Assembly: GCA_035762175.1 (NCBI GenBank)
Contig: DASTPP010000123.1
Span: 1-27,251, forward strand
Source of the DNA: DASTPP01 sp035762175
GTDB lineage: Bacteria > Myxococcota_A > Polyangia > Polyangiales > Polyangiaceae
DNA: 27,251 nt
Direction of reading: 5' to 3'
Shown here: in pieces, positions 14,290 through 21,667 of the stretch
Layout of the letters: each line of letters opens with the position of its first letter
Numbering within the stretch: the stretch's first letter is position 1
Notes under the pieces: model-generated
Databases searched by the model: none
What the model saw: the letters and a program-made list of their open reading frames with translations, nothing else
What the model was told of the DNA's origin: nothing
Translations under genes and position numbers: made by a program

Positions 14290-15096
14290 TCAGCCCGCCT
14301 GGTACCCCGACACGAGGGCCTGCGCGAGCAGCCCCCAGCCGTCGACGGCCACGAACAGAAAGAGCTTGAAGGGCAGGCTCACCTGCGTCGGCTGCAGCTG
14401 CTGCATGCCGAGCGCGAGCAAGACGTTGGCCACGACGAGGTCGACGACCAAGAAGGGCAGAAAGACCGCGAACCCGAGCAGAAAGGCCTCGTAGAGCTCG
14501 GTCGTCATGAAGGCGGGCACGAGCACGACGAGATCGTCCGCCCCCACCCGCTCGCGCTCGGCCTCGGGGCGCGCCCGCCTCGCCACCTCGAGAAAGCGCG
14601 CCCGCTCGCGCGGCGACGCGTTCGCCCGCAAGAACGCCCGCATCGGCTCGCGCACCGCGTCGACGATGCCCACGACGAGCGGCCCGGTCTCGGGCGGCCG
14701 CTCGGCCTGAACGAGCGGACGCGCCCGCTCCGCGATCACGTCGACCACCGGCGCCATCGCCATCAGCGAGAGCGCCGCCGCGAGCGCCATGACCACCGTG
14801 TTCGAGGGCACGCCCTGCGCGCCGATGGCGCTCCGCACGATCTGTAGCGTCGTCGACGCCTTCACGAACGAGGTCGTGACCATCAAGAAGAAGGGCAAGA
14901 GCGAGACGAGCGCGAGCGCGACGACGAGCGCGAGCGGGCGCGAGAGCAGATCGTCGGCCCCGCCCGCGGCGGCCGCCGCCCCCCGGCCCCGGGGCTGCGC
15001 GAGCGCGAGCACCGGCCACGACGCGAGCGCCGCCACGCCGAGCGCCGCCGCCCCCCGACGCAGCGACGCGGCCGCGCGCGCCCCCCTCGCGCTCAC
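14290..15096 (-). CDS. fliP: FliP-family export-gate protein
   Basis: The 268-residue protein carries both FliP/SctR signatures: PAFMTTELYEAFLLGF near 195-210 and PFKLFLFVAVDGW near 243-255, plus the conserved PFFLMVTTSFVK and QGVPSN segments. About four transmembrane helices are predicted, with a cytoplasmic loop of about 100 residues between them. A cleavable signal peptide (through ALAQ) is present, which is typical of flagellar FliP and unusual for non-flagellar SctR. FliP forms the export gate of flagellar-type type III secretion with FliQ and FliR. The GTG start overlaps the fliO stop (GTGA), indicating coupled translation. No fliQ, fliR, flhB or flhA follows: the downstream gene is the convergent lipoprotein, so the rest of any apparatus must lie elsewhere. 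Confidence 0.92.
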   Translation of the reverse strand: MSARGARAAASLRRGAAALGVAALASWPVLALAQPRGRGAAAAAGGADDLLSRPLALVVALALVSLLPFFLMVTTSFVKASTTLQIVRSAIGAQGVPSNTVVMALAAALSLMAMAPVVDVIAERARPLVQAERPPETGPLVVGIVDAVREPMRAFLRANASPRERARFLEVARRARPEAERERVGADDLVVLVPAFMTTELYEAFLLGFAVFLPFLVVDLVVANVLLALGMQQLQPTQVSLPFKLFLFVAVDGWGLLAQALVSGYQAG

Positions 15097-15473
15097 GCCG
15101 CCCCCGCCCCGCCGCCCTCGGGCGGCCCCGCGCGCCGGACGCCCGCCGCGCGGGCCCGCGCGAGCACGGCGGCGAAGCCCCCCGGCCCCGGCGGCGGCGG
15201 CGCCGGGGGCAGGGCGTCGTGGCCGAGCTCGCTCAGCTTGACCAGCCCCCCTTCGCTCGCCCCTACCACGAGCACCTGGGGGCCGACCCGCACCAGATAG
15301 ATGGCGCGGCGCGCGTCGAGCGGCAGGCGCCCGAGCAGCTCGAGCGGCCCCGACGGAGCACCGACGCCGAGGCGCCTCGCCCCGACGAGCACCCCGACGG
15401 CCACGGCCAGCACGACCGCGAGCGTCACCAGCGTTTCGAGGAGGTACGCCGCGGTCGCCGACACCGCGCGCAC
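15093..15473 (-). CDS. fliO: FliO-like protein
   Basis: The protein has 126 residues with one N-terminal transmembrane helix (about 8-30) followed by a cytoplasmic domain whose motif LELLGRLPLDARRAIYLVRVGPQVLVVG, then GGLVKLSEL, is the standard FliO core. FliO is a chaperone that stabilises FliP during export-gate assembly and is specific to flagellar-type systems. The C-terminal third is Pro/Ala/Gly-rich. Start is GTG at 15473 (another GTG lies three codons later) with no evident ribosome site, and the start overlaps one copy of ACGCTAGCGC. It is the first gene of a two-gene operon and divergent from aspartate kinase. Confidence 0.8.
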   Translation of the reverse strand: MRAVSATAAYLLETLVTLAVVLAVAVGVLVGARRLGVGAPSGPLELLGRLPLDARRAIYLVRVGPQVLVVGASEGGLVKLSELGHDALPPAPPPPGPGGFAAVLARARAAGVRRAGPPEGGGAGAA

Positions 15474-15640
15474 GCTAGCGCCAGCGCCCGGGCAATTGCA
15501 ACGCCACCGCCCCCCCGGGCCCCCCCCTCGCGCGGGGCCGCGGGCCCGGCGCGAGCGCCTCGGGCCGCGGGGGCGGCGGCCGACGCTGGGCCCCGAGCGC
15601 GTTGACGCGGCGCGACGGGGACGCTAGCGCTCTCGGCGCC

Positions 15641-16876
15641 TTGGCGCTCCTCGTCCAAAAGTACGGCGGCACCTCCGTCGGCTCGATCGAACGCATCGCC
15701 AACGTCGCCCGCCGCGCGCTCGCGGCGCGGGCCGCGGGCGACGACGTCGTCGTCATCGTCAGCGCGATGAGCGGCGAGACCAACCGCCTGCTGCGCCTGG
15801 CGCGCGAGGTGGCGCCGCTGCCCGACACGCGCGAGCTCGACGCGCTCGCGGCGACGGGCGAGCAGGTCTCGGCCGCGCTCACCGCGATCGCCATCCAGGC
15901 CCAGGGCGGCCGGGCGCGCAGCCTGCTCGGCCACCAGGTGCGGGTCCTGACCGATAGCGCCTTCACCAAGGCGCGCATCAAGGCCGTCGACACGAGCGCC
16001 ATCACCCGCACGCTCGCCGAGGGCGGCATCGCCGTGGTCGCGGGCTTCCAGGGCATCGACGAGGCGGGCAACATCACGACGCTCGGCCGGGGCGGCTCCG
16101 ACACCTCGGCCGTCGCCGTCGCCGCCGCGCTCGGGCCCTGCCCCTGCGAGATCTACACCGACGTCAACGGCGTCTACACCACCGACCCGAACGTCTGCCC
16201 CTCGGCGCGCAAGATCGATCGCATCTCGTACGGCGAGATGCTCGAGCTCGCCTCGCTCGGCGCCAAGGTCTTGCAGCTCCGGTCGGTCGAGCTCGCCATG
16301 AAGTACGAGGTCCCCGTGCACGTCCGTTCTTCGTTCAATGAAAGCCCCGGCACCTGGGTCGTCGGCGAAGAGCCCGGCCTCGAGGCCGTCACCGTCACCG
16401 GCGTCGCCTACGACAAGAACGAGGCGCGCGTGCAGCTCTTCGGCGTGCCCGACCGCCCCGGCGCCGCCGCCGACATCTTCGGCGAGCTCGCCGAGAAGAA
16501 CATCTCGGTCGACATGATCGTGCAGAACCCCGCCGACCCCTGGCGGCGCGCCATCGACCTCACCTTCACCATCGCCAAGACCGACCTCGAGCGCGTCCGG
16601 GGCCTGCTCGACGGCATCGCCCAGCGCTCGGGCGCCCGCTCGGTCGACGTCAACGAGAGCGTCGGCAAGGTGTCGATCGTCGGGCTCGGCATGCGCTCGC
16701 ACGCGGGCGTCGCCGCCCAGATGTTCCGCCTGCTCGCCGCCGAGAACATCAACATTCAGGCCATCAGCACGAGCGAGATCAAGGTCTCGTGCCTCGTCGC
16801 CGAGGCCGACATCGAGCCCGCCGTGCGCGCCCTGCACGCCGGCTTCGGCCTCGACCGCCCTCGCGGCGAGCGCTGA
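15641..16876 (+). CDS. lysC: Aspartate kinase
   Basis: This 411-residue enzyme makes aspartyl phosphate from aspartate and ATP, the first step to lysine, threonine, methionine and diaminopimelate. I chose the TTG at 15641, because it gives (M)ALLVQKYGGTSVG, the usual N terminus of the family, although a TTG at 15602 is also in frame. The amino-acid kinase domain shows KYGGTSVG, GEQVSAALTA and GRGGSDTSAVAVAAAL. Two C-terminal ACT domains (from about residue 260; VRLF-like ARVQLFGVPDRPGAAADIF and VSIVGLGMRSHAGVAAQMF) predict feedback control by end-product amino acids. It is divergent from fliO and followed by 1.3 kb of gene-free, repeat-rich DNA. Confidence 0.96.
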   Translation: MALLVQKYGGTSVGSIERIANVARRALAARAAGDDVVVIVSAMSGETNRLLRLAREVAPLPDTRELDALAATGEQVSAALTAIAIQAQGGRARSLLGHQVRVLTDSAFTKARIKAVDTSAITRTLAEGGIAVVAGFQGIDEAGNITTLGRGGSDTSAVAVAAALGPCPCEIYTDVNGVYTTDPNVCPSARKIDRISYGEMLELASLGAKVLQLRSVELAMKYEVPVHVRSSFNESPGTWVVGEEPGLEAVTVTGVAYDKNEARVQLFGVPDRPGAAADIFGELAEKNISVDMIVQNPADPWRRAIDLTFTIAKTDLERVRGLLDGIAQRSGARSVDVNESVGKVSIVGLGMRSHAGVAAQMFRLLAAENINIQAISTSEIKVSCLVAEADIEPAVRALHAGFGLDRPRGER

Positions 16877-16928
16877 GCGCAGGGGCCTCGGCCCCCGCCG
16901 CGCGCCCCGGGCGGCCTGCGGCGGGCGC

Positions 16929-17006
16929 TCACTCGGACGCGTCGGCTTCGCGCAAGAGCGTCTCGAACAGCTCGCGGGCTTGGCTCCGTGCCCCCCCGAG
17001 CGTTCG
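16929..17006 (-). pseudogene. Possible remnant of a gene 3' end
   Basis: On the minus strand a 25-codon frame reads ...GGARSQARELFETLLREADASE and stops at 16929-16931. It looks like a real amphipathic C-terminal helix, and its codons are mostly G/C at the third position. It is cut off upstream by an in-frame stop (17007-17009). A run of seven C bases (16990-16996) would join it, by a one-base shift, to the open frame that crosses the palindrome array. I read it as a degraded gene end, but a chance match is possible. Confidence 0.3.
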
Positions 17007-17040
17007 TCAGCTCGCCCGGCCCCTCTTTGTGCCACCCCGA

Positions 17041-17428
17041 AGCTTCCGGAAGCTCCGCGAGCCCGTGGGTGTGCCAGCCGAGCTTCCGGAAGCTCTCACC
17101 ACCCCGTTTGTGTGCCACCAAGAGCTTCCGGGAGCTCATCGGAGCCCGTTTGTGTGCCACCAGAAGCTTACGGAAGCTCATCGAAGCCCGTTTGTGTGCC
17201 AACCCGAGCTCCGGGGAGCTCGTCGAAGCCCGGTTGTGTGCCAACCCGAGCTCCGGGGAGCTCCCGAAGCCCATCTTCGGGTCGATCGGAGCTCCCGGGA
17301 GCTCATCGAAGCCCGTTTGTGTGCCACCAAGAGCTTCCGGAAGCTTTTCGACCCCGCTCCCGTACCCACCGAAGCTTCCGGAAGCTTTTTCGACCCCGCT
17401 CCTGTACCCACCGAAGCTTCCGGAAGCC
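17041..17428. repeat. Array of ten palindromes at 41-42 bp spacing
   Basis: A 14-base dyad, consensus AGCTTCCGGAAGCT, starts at 17041, 17081, 17123, 17164, 17207, 17249, 17290, 17332, 17373 and 17415 (spacings 40, 42, 41, 43, 42, 41, 42, 41, 42). Copies 1, 2, 8 and 9 are perfect; copy 7 (AGCTCCCGGGAGCT) is also perfect but with both symmetric bases changed together; copies 5 and 6 share that double change with a central mismatch. The spacer usually contains GCCCGTTTGTGTGCCA. Both strands stay open because the unit is close to 14 codons, but codon use across it lacks the strong G/C third-base bias of the genes, so I regard it as non-coding. Confidence 0.92.
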
Positions 17429-17614
17429 AGCTGAGGGGCGCCGCCCAGGTTGAAACCTGGGCTACGGCAGAAGCGCGGCAACGGCGCGCCAAGCCCGGCG
17501 CTCCGGCCGGGCTCCCTTGGACGGCACACCAAGAGGCGCGCAAGCATGGGCCCGTCCCCCAGAGCCCGGCCTTTGCGCCGGGCTTGGCTGTGCGTTCGAA
17601 GGGGGCTTCCCGTA
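17429..17614. other. Gene-free stretch with several short hairpins
   Basis: No gene is credible here. It holds a palindrome CCCAGGTTGAAACCTGGG (17444-17461), whose left half recurs in the arms of the inverted repeat downstream, and two GC hairpins built on AGCCCGG...CCGGGCT (about 17503-17522 and 17567-17588). These resemble dispersed REP-like hairpin elements. Confidence 0.5.
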
Positions 17615-17725
17615 GCCCAGGTTGATGACCTTTGCGAACCTGTTCGGGTGGTCCTCCCGGGGCAAGGCCTGGGCGGACGGGCCGGCCACCACCCGAACAG
17701 GTTCGCAAAGGTCATCAACCTGGGC
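17615..17725. repeat. 38-bp perfect inverted repeat with 35-base loop
   Basis: Bases 17615-17652 and 17688-17725 are exact reverse complements, starting GCCCAGGTTGATGACC and including TTTGCGAACCTGTTCGGG. The loop is 17653-17687. The arms are less GC-rich than the surrounding DNA. There is no gene immediately on either side, so a simple terminator role for lysC (740 bp away) is unlikely. Confidence 0.9.
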
Positions 17726-18179
17726 GGCGCCCCCCGGGCCCCCTCCTGGCCGCATCAAGCACGGTTAAGCCCTCGAGGCCCGGCCTTGTAGGCTCTTCTG
17801 TGCCCCTCGTGGAAGCCACGCGAGCTCGCGCGAGCTCGACGCTTGCACACGTGGCCCGCCGCGAGTCGGTTATCGACCCATTGCGTTACGTTTCTGTATC
17901 AGCTCGGGCTTCGGGTCGCTTACCGAAGCCCGTCGCTGCGCCAGCGTAGCCGTCTCTGAGCCCTTCGCCGCCCCGTTCGGCAGCGTCGCGCGCTCGCCCG
18001 GGCTCGCGGAAGCCCCGTCACGGGCGCATTCGAGCCCCCCCGGGCAATGGCGTCATACTGGTCGCAGCGCGCCCCATCTGGTACGACCCCGCGTTGAGGT
18101 CGCGATGCCCCAGCACGCGCATCGCAGCGGCGGGTGACTAGGCCCCGCCGCCCCCTGCCCTGTCCGGAGGTCGCCGATC
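17726..18179. other. Upstream region of the DNDGD-repeat lipoprotein gene
   Basis: No gene is supported. It is AT-richer than average around 17860-17920 (TTATCGACCCATTGCG and TTACGTTTCTGTATCAG) and contains an 18-base perfect palindrome CGAGCTCGCGCGAGCTCG at 17821-17838. The lipoprotein promoter is presumably here, but I see no -35/-10 pair that I would defend. A strong ribosome site, GGAGGT, lies eight bases before the ATG at 18180. Confidence 0.5.
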
Positions 18180-19727
18180 ATGAAACGTTTTCACTTCTAT
18201 GCTTCGTTGCTTGGTCTGGGCCTCGTGGCCGCCGGCGCCTGTCGGAGCGAAGACGATTCGCCCCTGCCCAACACCCCGCGCATGGGCTCGAGCGGGGTGA
18301 GCGGCGCGGGCGGCAGCGGCACCATGGGCGGCAGCGGCGGCGTGGGCGGCGGGGGGGGTGGCGTCGACGACGCGATCGAAACGACGCTCGACCGAGTCAA
18401 CAACCCGGCCCACCCGATGGCCATCCCCGTGAATGCCCGCGTGCGCGTCAAGGGGCTCGTGGCGACGAGCAAGAAGTTTCTCGTGAGCCAGTCGAAATCG
18501 AGCGGCTCTTGCCTCTGGGGCTTCTATGCCACGACGCCGGGCGACGCCACGCAAGAGTACGGCAGCATTCAGGTCGTGGCCTACGGCGACAAGGCGGTCA
18601 GCGTGGGGCCGGGCGGCTCGGGCGGCGCGGCGGGCGGCGCCGGCGCGGGCGGGACGGGCGGCGGGGGCGCCGAGAATTCGAACGACGCCTGCAAGGACGG
18701 GGTCGACAACGACGGCAACAAATTCACCGACTGCAAAGACTTCGGCTGTCAATACTACCCCGTCACGGGCGACGTGTGCTCGCAGGCCGGCGAGGCCACG
18801 AACGAGCAGTGCGGCGACGGCCTCGACAACGACGGCGACGGCTTCACGGACTGCAAAGACTTCAGCTGCTACAAGAGCCCGCTCGTGACGGTGTGCGGCG
18901 GCGCGGGCGGCGGCGCGGGCGCGGGCGGCAGCGGCGGCGGCGAGAACACCGACGAGCTCTGCTCGGACGGCGTCAGCAACGACGGCGACAAGTACATCGA
19001 CTGCGACGACTTCGACTGCTCGCAGAACCCGAACGTGACCGTGTGCGGCACCCCGGGCGGCGGCGGCGCCCTGCGCTGCCCGACCGAGCCAGGCAAGGCC
19101 GGCCCGATACCCGACGACATCGAGCCGGGCAAGCTCGTCGACGTCGTCGGGTACGTCAACCAGTTCAAGCTCGCCAACTGCGGCATGGATACCAACCCCG
19201 TCCTCGCCGTGGGCCAGCACCAGCTCGGCAACGCCGAGGTGTCGGTCGTCGGCACGGGCGCCGTGCCCGCCCCCAAAGAGTTCACCACCCTCGCCGAGAT
19301 CAACCGGCTCGGCACTAGCACGACGGCGAGCGACGTCTTCGACAAGTGGGGCGGCGGCCTGGTTCGAATCAGCGGCAGCGGCGAGCTCGCCTTCGCGGGC
19401 TTCACCGTCGACACGACCAAGATCCCCGAGGGGTCGTCCTGCGCGGCGTACCGGGGCGATATCTTTCTCAAGGAGACGCCCCTGGCGGTCAACAGCAACA
19501 TTCACTTCAACGACCTCACGGAGGGCGGGCCGGGCGACCCCACGGACAAGAAGCGCTTCGAGTACCCCGCGGGGACGGTCTTCACGTCCTTCCAGGGCAT
19601 TTATACCGTCGACTTCTGCAGCTGGTCCGTGTCGGTGCGCAACGCGAAGGGCGACGAGGTTCAACCTCCGCTGACGGCGTCTTGCTTCACCCAGCCGTCC
19701 GGGGCCCCGCCGGGCGCAGAACAATAA
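18180..19727 (+). CDS. Lipoprotein with three Cys/Asp 'DNDGD' repeats
   Basis: The product has 515 residues. Signal peptide MKRFHFYASLLGLGLVAAGAC gives C21 as a probable lipid anchor, followed by a Gly/Ser-rich spacer (about 36-62). A beta-rich region follows to 140, another Gly spacer, then three 20-residue repeats: C171-C190, C211-C230 and C261-C280, each C-x-D-G-x-x-N-D-G-[ND]-x3-D-C-x-D-x2-C, separated by Gly-rich spacers. The acidic spacing resembles calcium-binding DxDxDG loops, and the flanking cysteines suggest disulfides; calcium binding is inferred. The C-terminal 220 residues form an unknown domain with four more cysteines. A strong GGAGGT ribosome site precedes the ATG. It is monocistronic, followed by a long hairpin. 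Such proteins are typical of Polyangiales surfaces. Confidence 0.9.
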   Translation: MKRFHFYASLLGLGLVAAGACRSEDDSPLPNTPRMGSSGVSGAGGSGTMGGSGGVGGGGGGVDDAIETTLDRVNNPAHPMAIPVNARVRVKGLVATSKKFLVSQSKSSGSCLWGFYATTPGDATQEYGSIQVVAYGDKAVSVGPGGSGGAAGGAGAGGTGGGGAENSNDACKDGVDNDGNKFTDCKDFGCQYYPVTGDVCSQAGEATNEQCGDGLDNDGDGFTDCKDFSCYKSPLVTVCGGAGGGAGAGGSGGGENTDELCSDGVSNDGDKYIDCDDFDCSQNPNVTVCGTPGGGGALRCPTEPGKAGPIPDDIEPGKLVDVVGYVNQFKLANCGMDTNPVLAVGQHQLGNAEVSVVGTGAVPAPKEFTTLAEINRLGTSTTASDVFDKWGGGLVRISGSGELAFAGFTVDTTKIPEGSSCAAYRGDIFLKETPLAVNSNIHFNDLTEGGPGDPTDKKRFEYPAGTVFTSFQGIYTVDFCSWSVSVRNAKGDEVQPPLTASCFTQPSGAPPGAEQ

Positions 19728-19731
19728 GAGC

Positions 19732-19791
19732 GCCGAGCACAACCCTTGCCCCGGCCTGGGAAATGGCTCCCCAAGGGGCGTTGGGCTCGGC
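19732..19791 (+). terminator. Interrupted long hairpin after the lipoprotein gene
   Basis: Starting four bases after the TAA, GCCGAGC (19732-19738) pairs with GCTCGGC (19785-19791), CAAC pairs with GTTG, and CCTTG pairs with CAAGG, giving about 16 base pairs with small interruptions. There is no T-tract, so this would be a non-canonical or Rho-assisted terminator or a 3'-end stabiliser. Confidence 0.45.
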
Positions 19792-20115
19792 ACTCTACCT
19801 GACGTCCGCTTCGCCGGGGGGGTCTGTACGACCGGCAGGCAGCCCCGATGACGGCGCCGAGCTGATGCCCCGCGGGGCTCGGCCGTGCCGCCCGTTCGGG
19901 GCGGCGTGCGGCCCCGCACGCGCCCCCCGAGAGAGCCCCGTCGCGTTTCGTTCGGCCGTGGCGGCCGCGCGGGCCGACCTGTCTTTCGCCTCGTCCGGCC
20001 CGTCGAATGGTTGCGGACGCCGGCACACGGCGGGCGCGGCGGCGAAGTTCGACTTCGCAATTCAACGGGCCCTTGCAGACAAAGAGGTCGCCGGGCCCGC
20101 GACCCGGCCGAGCCC

Positions 20116-20223
20116 GGGCCGGGGCCCTGCCGCTCGGCCCGCGCGGCGCGAGCCCGACGGCTCGTCGATCGGCAGCGCCGCTCCAAGGGCCGGGGCCCTG
20201 CGGCTCAGCCCGCGCGGTGCGAG
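20116..20223. repeat. 37-bp direct repeat, one copy overlapping the end of the H1-like gene
   Basis: Bases 20116-20152 and 20187-20223 match at 34 of 37 positions (GGGCCGGGGCCCTGC...), 71 bp apart. The second copy includes the TGA (TCA at 20205-20207) and last codons of the H1-like gene. The first, downstream of that gene, has TCG in place of the stop. The rest of the 19728-20204 gap holds no gene that I can support. Confidence 0.75.
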
Positions 20224-20888
20224 AGCCGGTGCGTCAGCCGGCCGATGGCGCGCACGCCCTCTTTCACCGGGCGGCCGAGGCGCTCGTCGTACGTCGAGCG
20301 AACCAGCTCGAGCGACTTGCCCACGCCCTGCATCAAGCAGATGGGCAGGCGGAAGGCCCCCTCGAGCAGCCGCCGGGCGAGCGGGCGCGGGGCGGGGGCG
20401 AGCGCGGCCGCGGGCGTGGCGGGCGAGTCGATGCTGGGGGGCGCGTCGCCCGAGGCGCCGTACGCGCTCGTGGCCGGCACGCGCGCGGCCTCGGGGGTCA
20501 GCGTGGGGGTGACGTTCGCCCGCGGCGTCTCGGCGGCCGCGGTCTTCAGGGCGGCGTCGGCCTTGGGCGCGCGGGCGCGGCGGCGCGTCGTCTCGGACGC
20601 GCGGGGGCCCGAGCGGCGCGCGCCGGTCGCCCGCGCGGCCTTGGCGGGCGCGGCGGTGCGGGCCTTGGTCGCGCGCTTGGCCGTCGCTTGGTGGCCGTTC
20701 GACGAGGCGCCCTCGGCCTTCGAAGCGCGCCCGTCGGCCTTGGTGGCCAAAGAGCCGGCCGGCCGAGACGGAGGCTTGGCCTCGTGCGCGCCCGGGCGCC
20801 GCGACCGGGGCTTGGTCGCGGACGCGGACGGCTGACGCTCGGCGCTACGCTTTCGCCCCCCAGTCGTGCCTTGCTTGGTCGCTTTCAT
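20205..20888 (-). CDS. Histone H1-like Lys/Ala/Arg-rich protein with a short C-terminal helical domain
   Basis: From ATG 20888 (GAGGGA five bases upstream) the protein has 227 residues. Residues 1 to about 150 are dominated by Lys, Ala, Arg, Pro and Ser (MKATKQGTTGGRKRS, KRATKARTAAPAKAARATG), resembling disordered H1-like DNA-binding tails. A Pro/Ala/Thr linker follows. The last 60 residues (PLARRLLEGAFRLPICLMQGVGKSLELVRSTYDERLGRPVKEG segment) look folded and helical, with a hydrophobic face. I do not recognise that domain; a nucleoid protein or a phasin-like granule protein are both possible. It is monocistronic. The sequence encoding its last codons is partly duplicated downstream. Confidence 0.75.
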   Translation of the reverse strand: MKATKQGTTGGRKRSAERQPSASATKPRSRRPGAHEAKPPSRPAGSLATKADGRASKAEGASSNGHQATAKRATKARTAAPAKAARATGARRSGPRASETTRRRARAPKADAALKTAAAETPRANVTPTLTPEAARVPATSAYGASGDAPPSIDSPATPAAALAPAPRPLARRLLEGAFRLPICLMQGVGKSLELVRSTYDERLGRPVKEGVRAIGRLTHRLSHRAG

Positions 20889-21193
20889 GACATCCCTCGT
20901 TGGGCCCCTGGGTTTGCTGCGTGTCGCCGGTGGCGGCCAAGCGCGGGAGGGGCGTTGGGGTGATGCGTTGCGACAAAGGTGCCAACCCCGGCCGTACGAG
21001 AAACCTCCTAGGTTCTCGAGGGGTTTCGCTGCTCTGATCGGGTCAGAGGCTTGCGTCAAAGTGCCACAGGGCGGCCTCCGCTGTGGCGAAACGTCGGGCC
21101 CGGGCCCGCGGGCGGTCGCCGCCCGGGCCCGCCCCGCGCGGGGGGCGCGCGGGGCGTTCCGATGCGGCCGGGCGGCGGCCCGTCGCGGACGAT
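20889..21193. other. Intergenic region with two hairpins
   Basis: No gene is apparent. It has CGAGAAACC...GGTTCTCG (about 20997-21018) and GCCACAG...CTGTGGC (21063-21087), the latter with an 11-base loop. Both lie between co-oriented minus-strand genes: downstream of the small secreted-protein gene and upstream of the H1-like gene. They are candidates for a terminator of the former or a leader structure of the latter. Confidence 0.4.
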
Positions 21194-21667
21194 TCAGGCG
21201 CGCGAGAAGGGCAGCGAGACGAGCGGTTCGGCGTCCCAGACCTCGGCGCCCGTGGCGGGGTCGCGCCGCTTGCGCTCAATCGTATACCGGACGCGGAAGG
21301 TGCCCGAGCCCGCGCCGACGTACGCGCTGACCTCGCGGCGCGCGCCCGGGGGCAGCTTGACGGGGGGGCTGTGGCCGAGGCCGCAGTAGCCGAGGGGCAA
21401 GGCCTGCCAGGCGCCGTTGACCAGGCGCTCGAGGCTGCTGTGCAGGTTCACGCCGTCCCAGACCGAGAGCATGAGCTCGTCGCGGCCCCGGTTGGCGATG
21501 GCGAACTTGCCCTGCGAGGGCACCTCGCGGCTCGCGGCGCCGAGGAAGCGAAAGCGCACGTCGGCCGGGGCCGCGGGCTCGGCGAGGGGCGAGGGCTTCG
21601 CCGCGGCGGCCGGGCGGGGTAGCCAGAGGGCCGCGGGCAGGGCGAGCATCGAGCGGCGTGACCACAT
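21194..21667 (-). CDS. Small secreted protein of unknown fold (beta-rich)
   Basis: This 157-residue protein begins MWSRRSMLALPAALWLPRPAAAA, a signal peptide with an Arg pair (Sec, possibly Tat), so it is likely periplasmic or secreted. The mature part is predicted to be mostly beta-strand (VRFRFLGAA, KFAIANRGRDELMLSVWDGVNLHS, REVSAYVGAGSGTFRVRYTIERK), with a conserved-looking YCGLGHSPPVKLPPG turn. The pattern resembles an Ig-like sandwich, but I recognise no family. A -10-like TATACT (21686-21681, minus strand) lies 14 bases before the ATG, with no clear -35. The M20 peptidase gene is divergent from it. Confidence 0.75.
   Translation of the reverse strand: MWSRRSMLALPAALWLPRPAAAAKPSPLAEPAAPADVRFRFLGAASREVPSQGKFAIANRGRDELMLSVWDGVNLHSSLERLVNGAWQALPLGYCGLGHSPPVKLPPGARREVSAYVGAGSGTFRVRYTIERKRRDPATGAEVWDAEPLVSLPFSRA

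Noticed and set aside
17041..17428. CRISPR array with palindromic repeats
   Set aside because: The intervals between dyads are themselves conserved rather than unique, the repeat is only 14 bp, and no cas genes are near.
16756..17718. 320-codon minus-strand frame with 14-residue repeats (RKLLVAHKRA type)
   Set aside because: The repeat follows from the near-42-bp palindrome array. Codons such as GCA, AAA, GGT and GCT are frequent at third positions, unlike the real genes, and no ribosome site or start fits.
19358..19376. GGTTCGAATC, a tRNA T-loop-like sequence
   Set aside because: It lies within the lipoprotein coding frame, and no cloverleaf partners are found around it.
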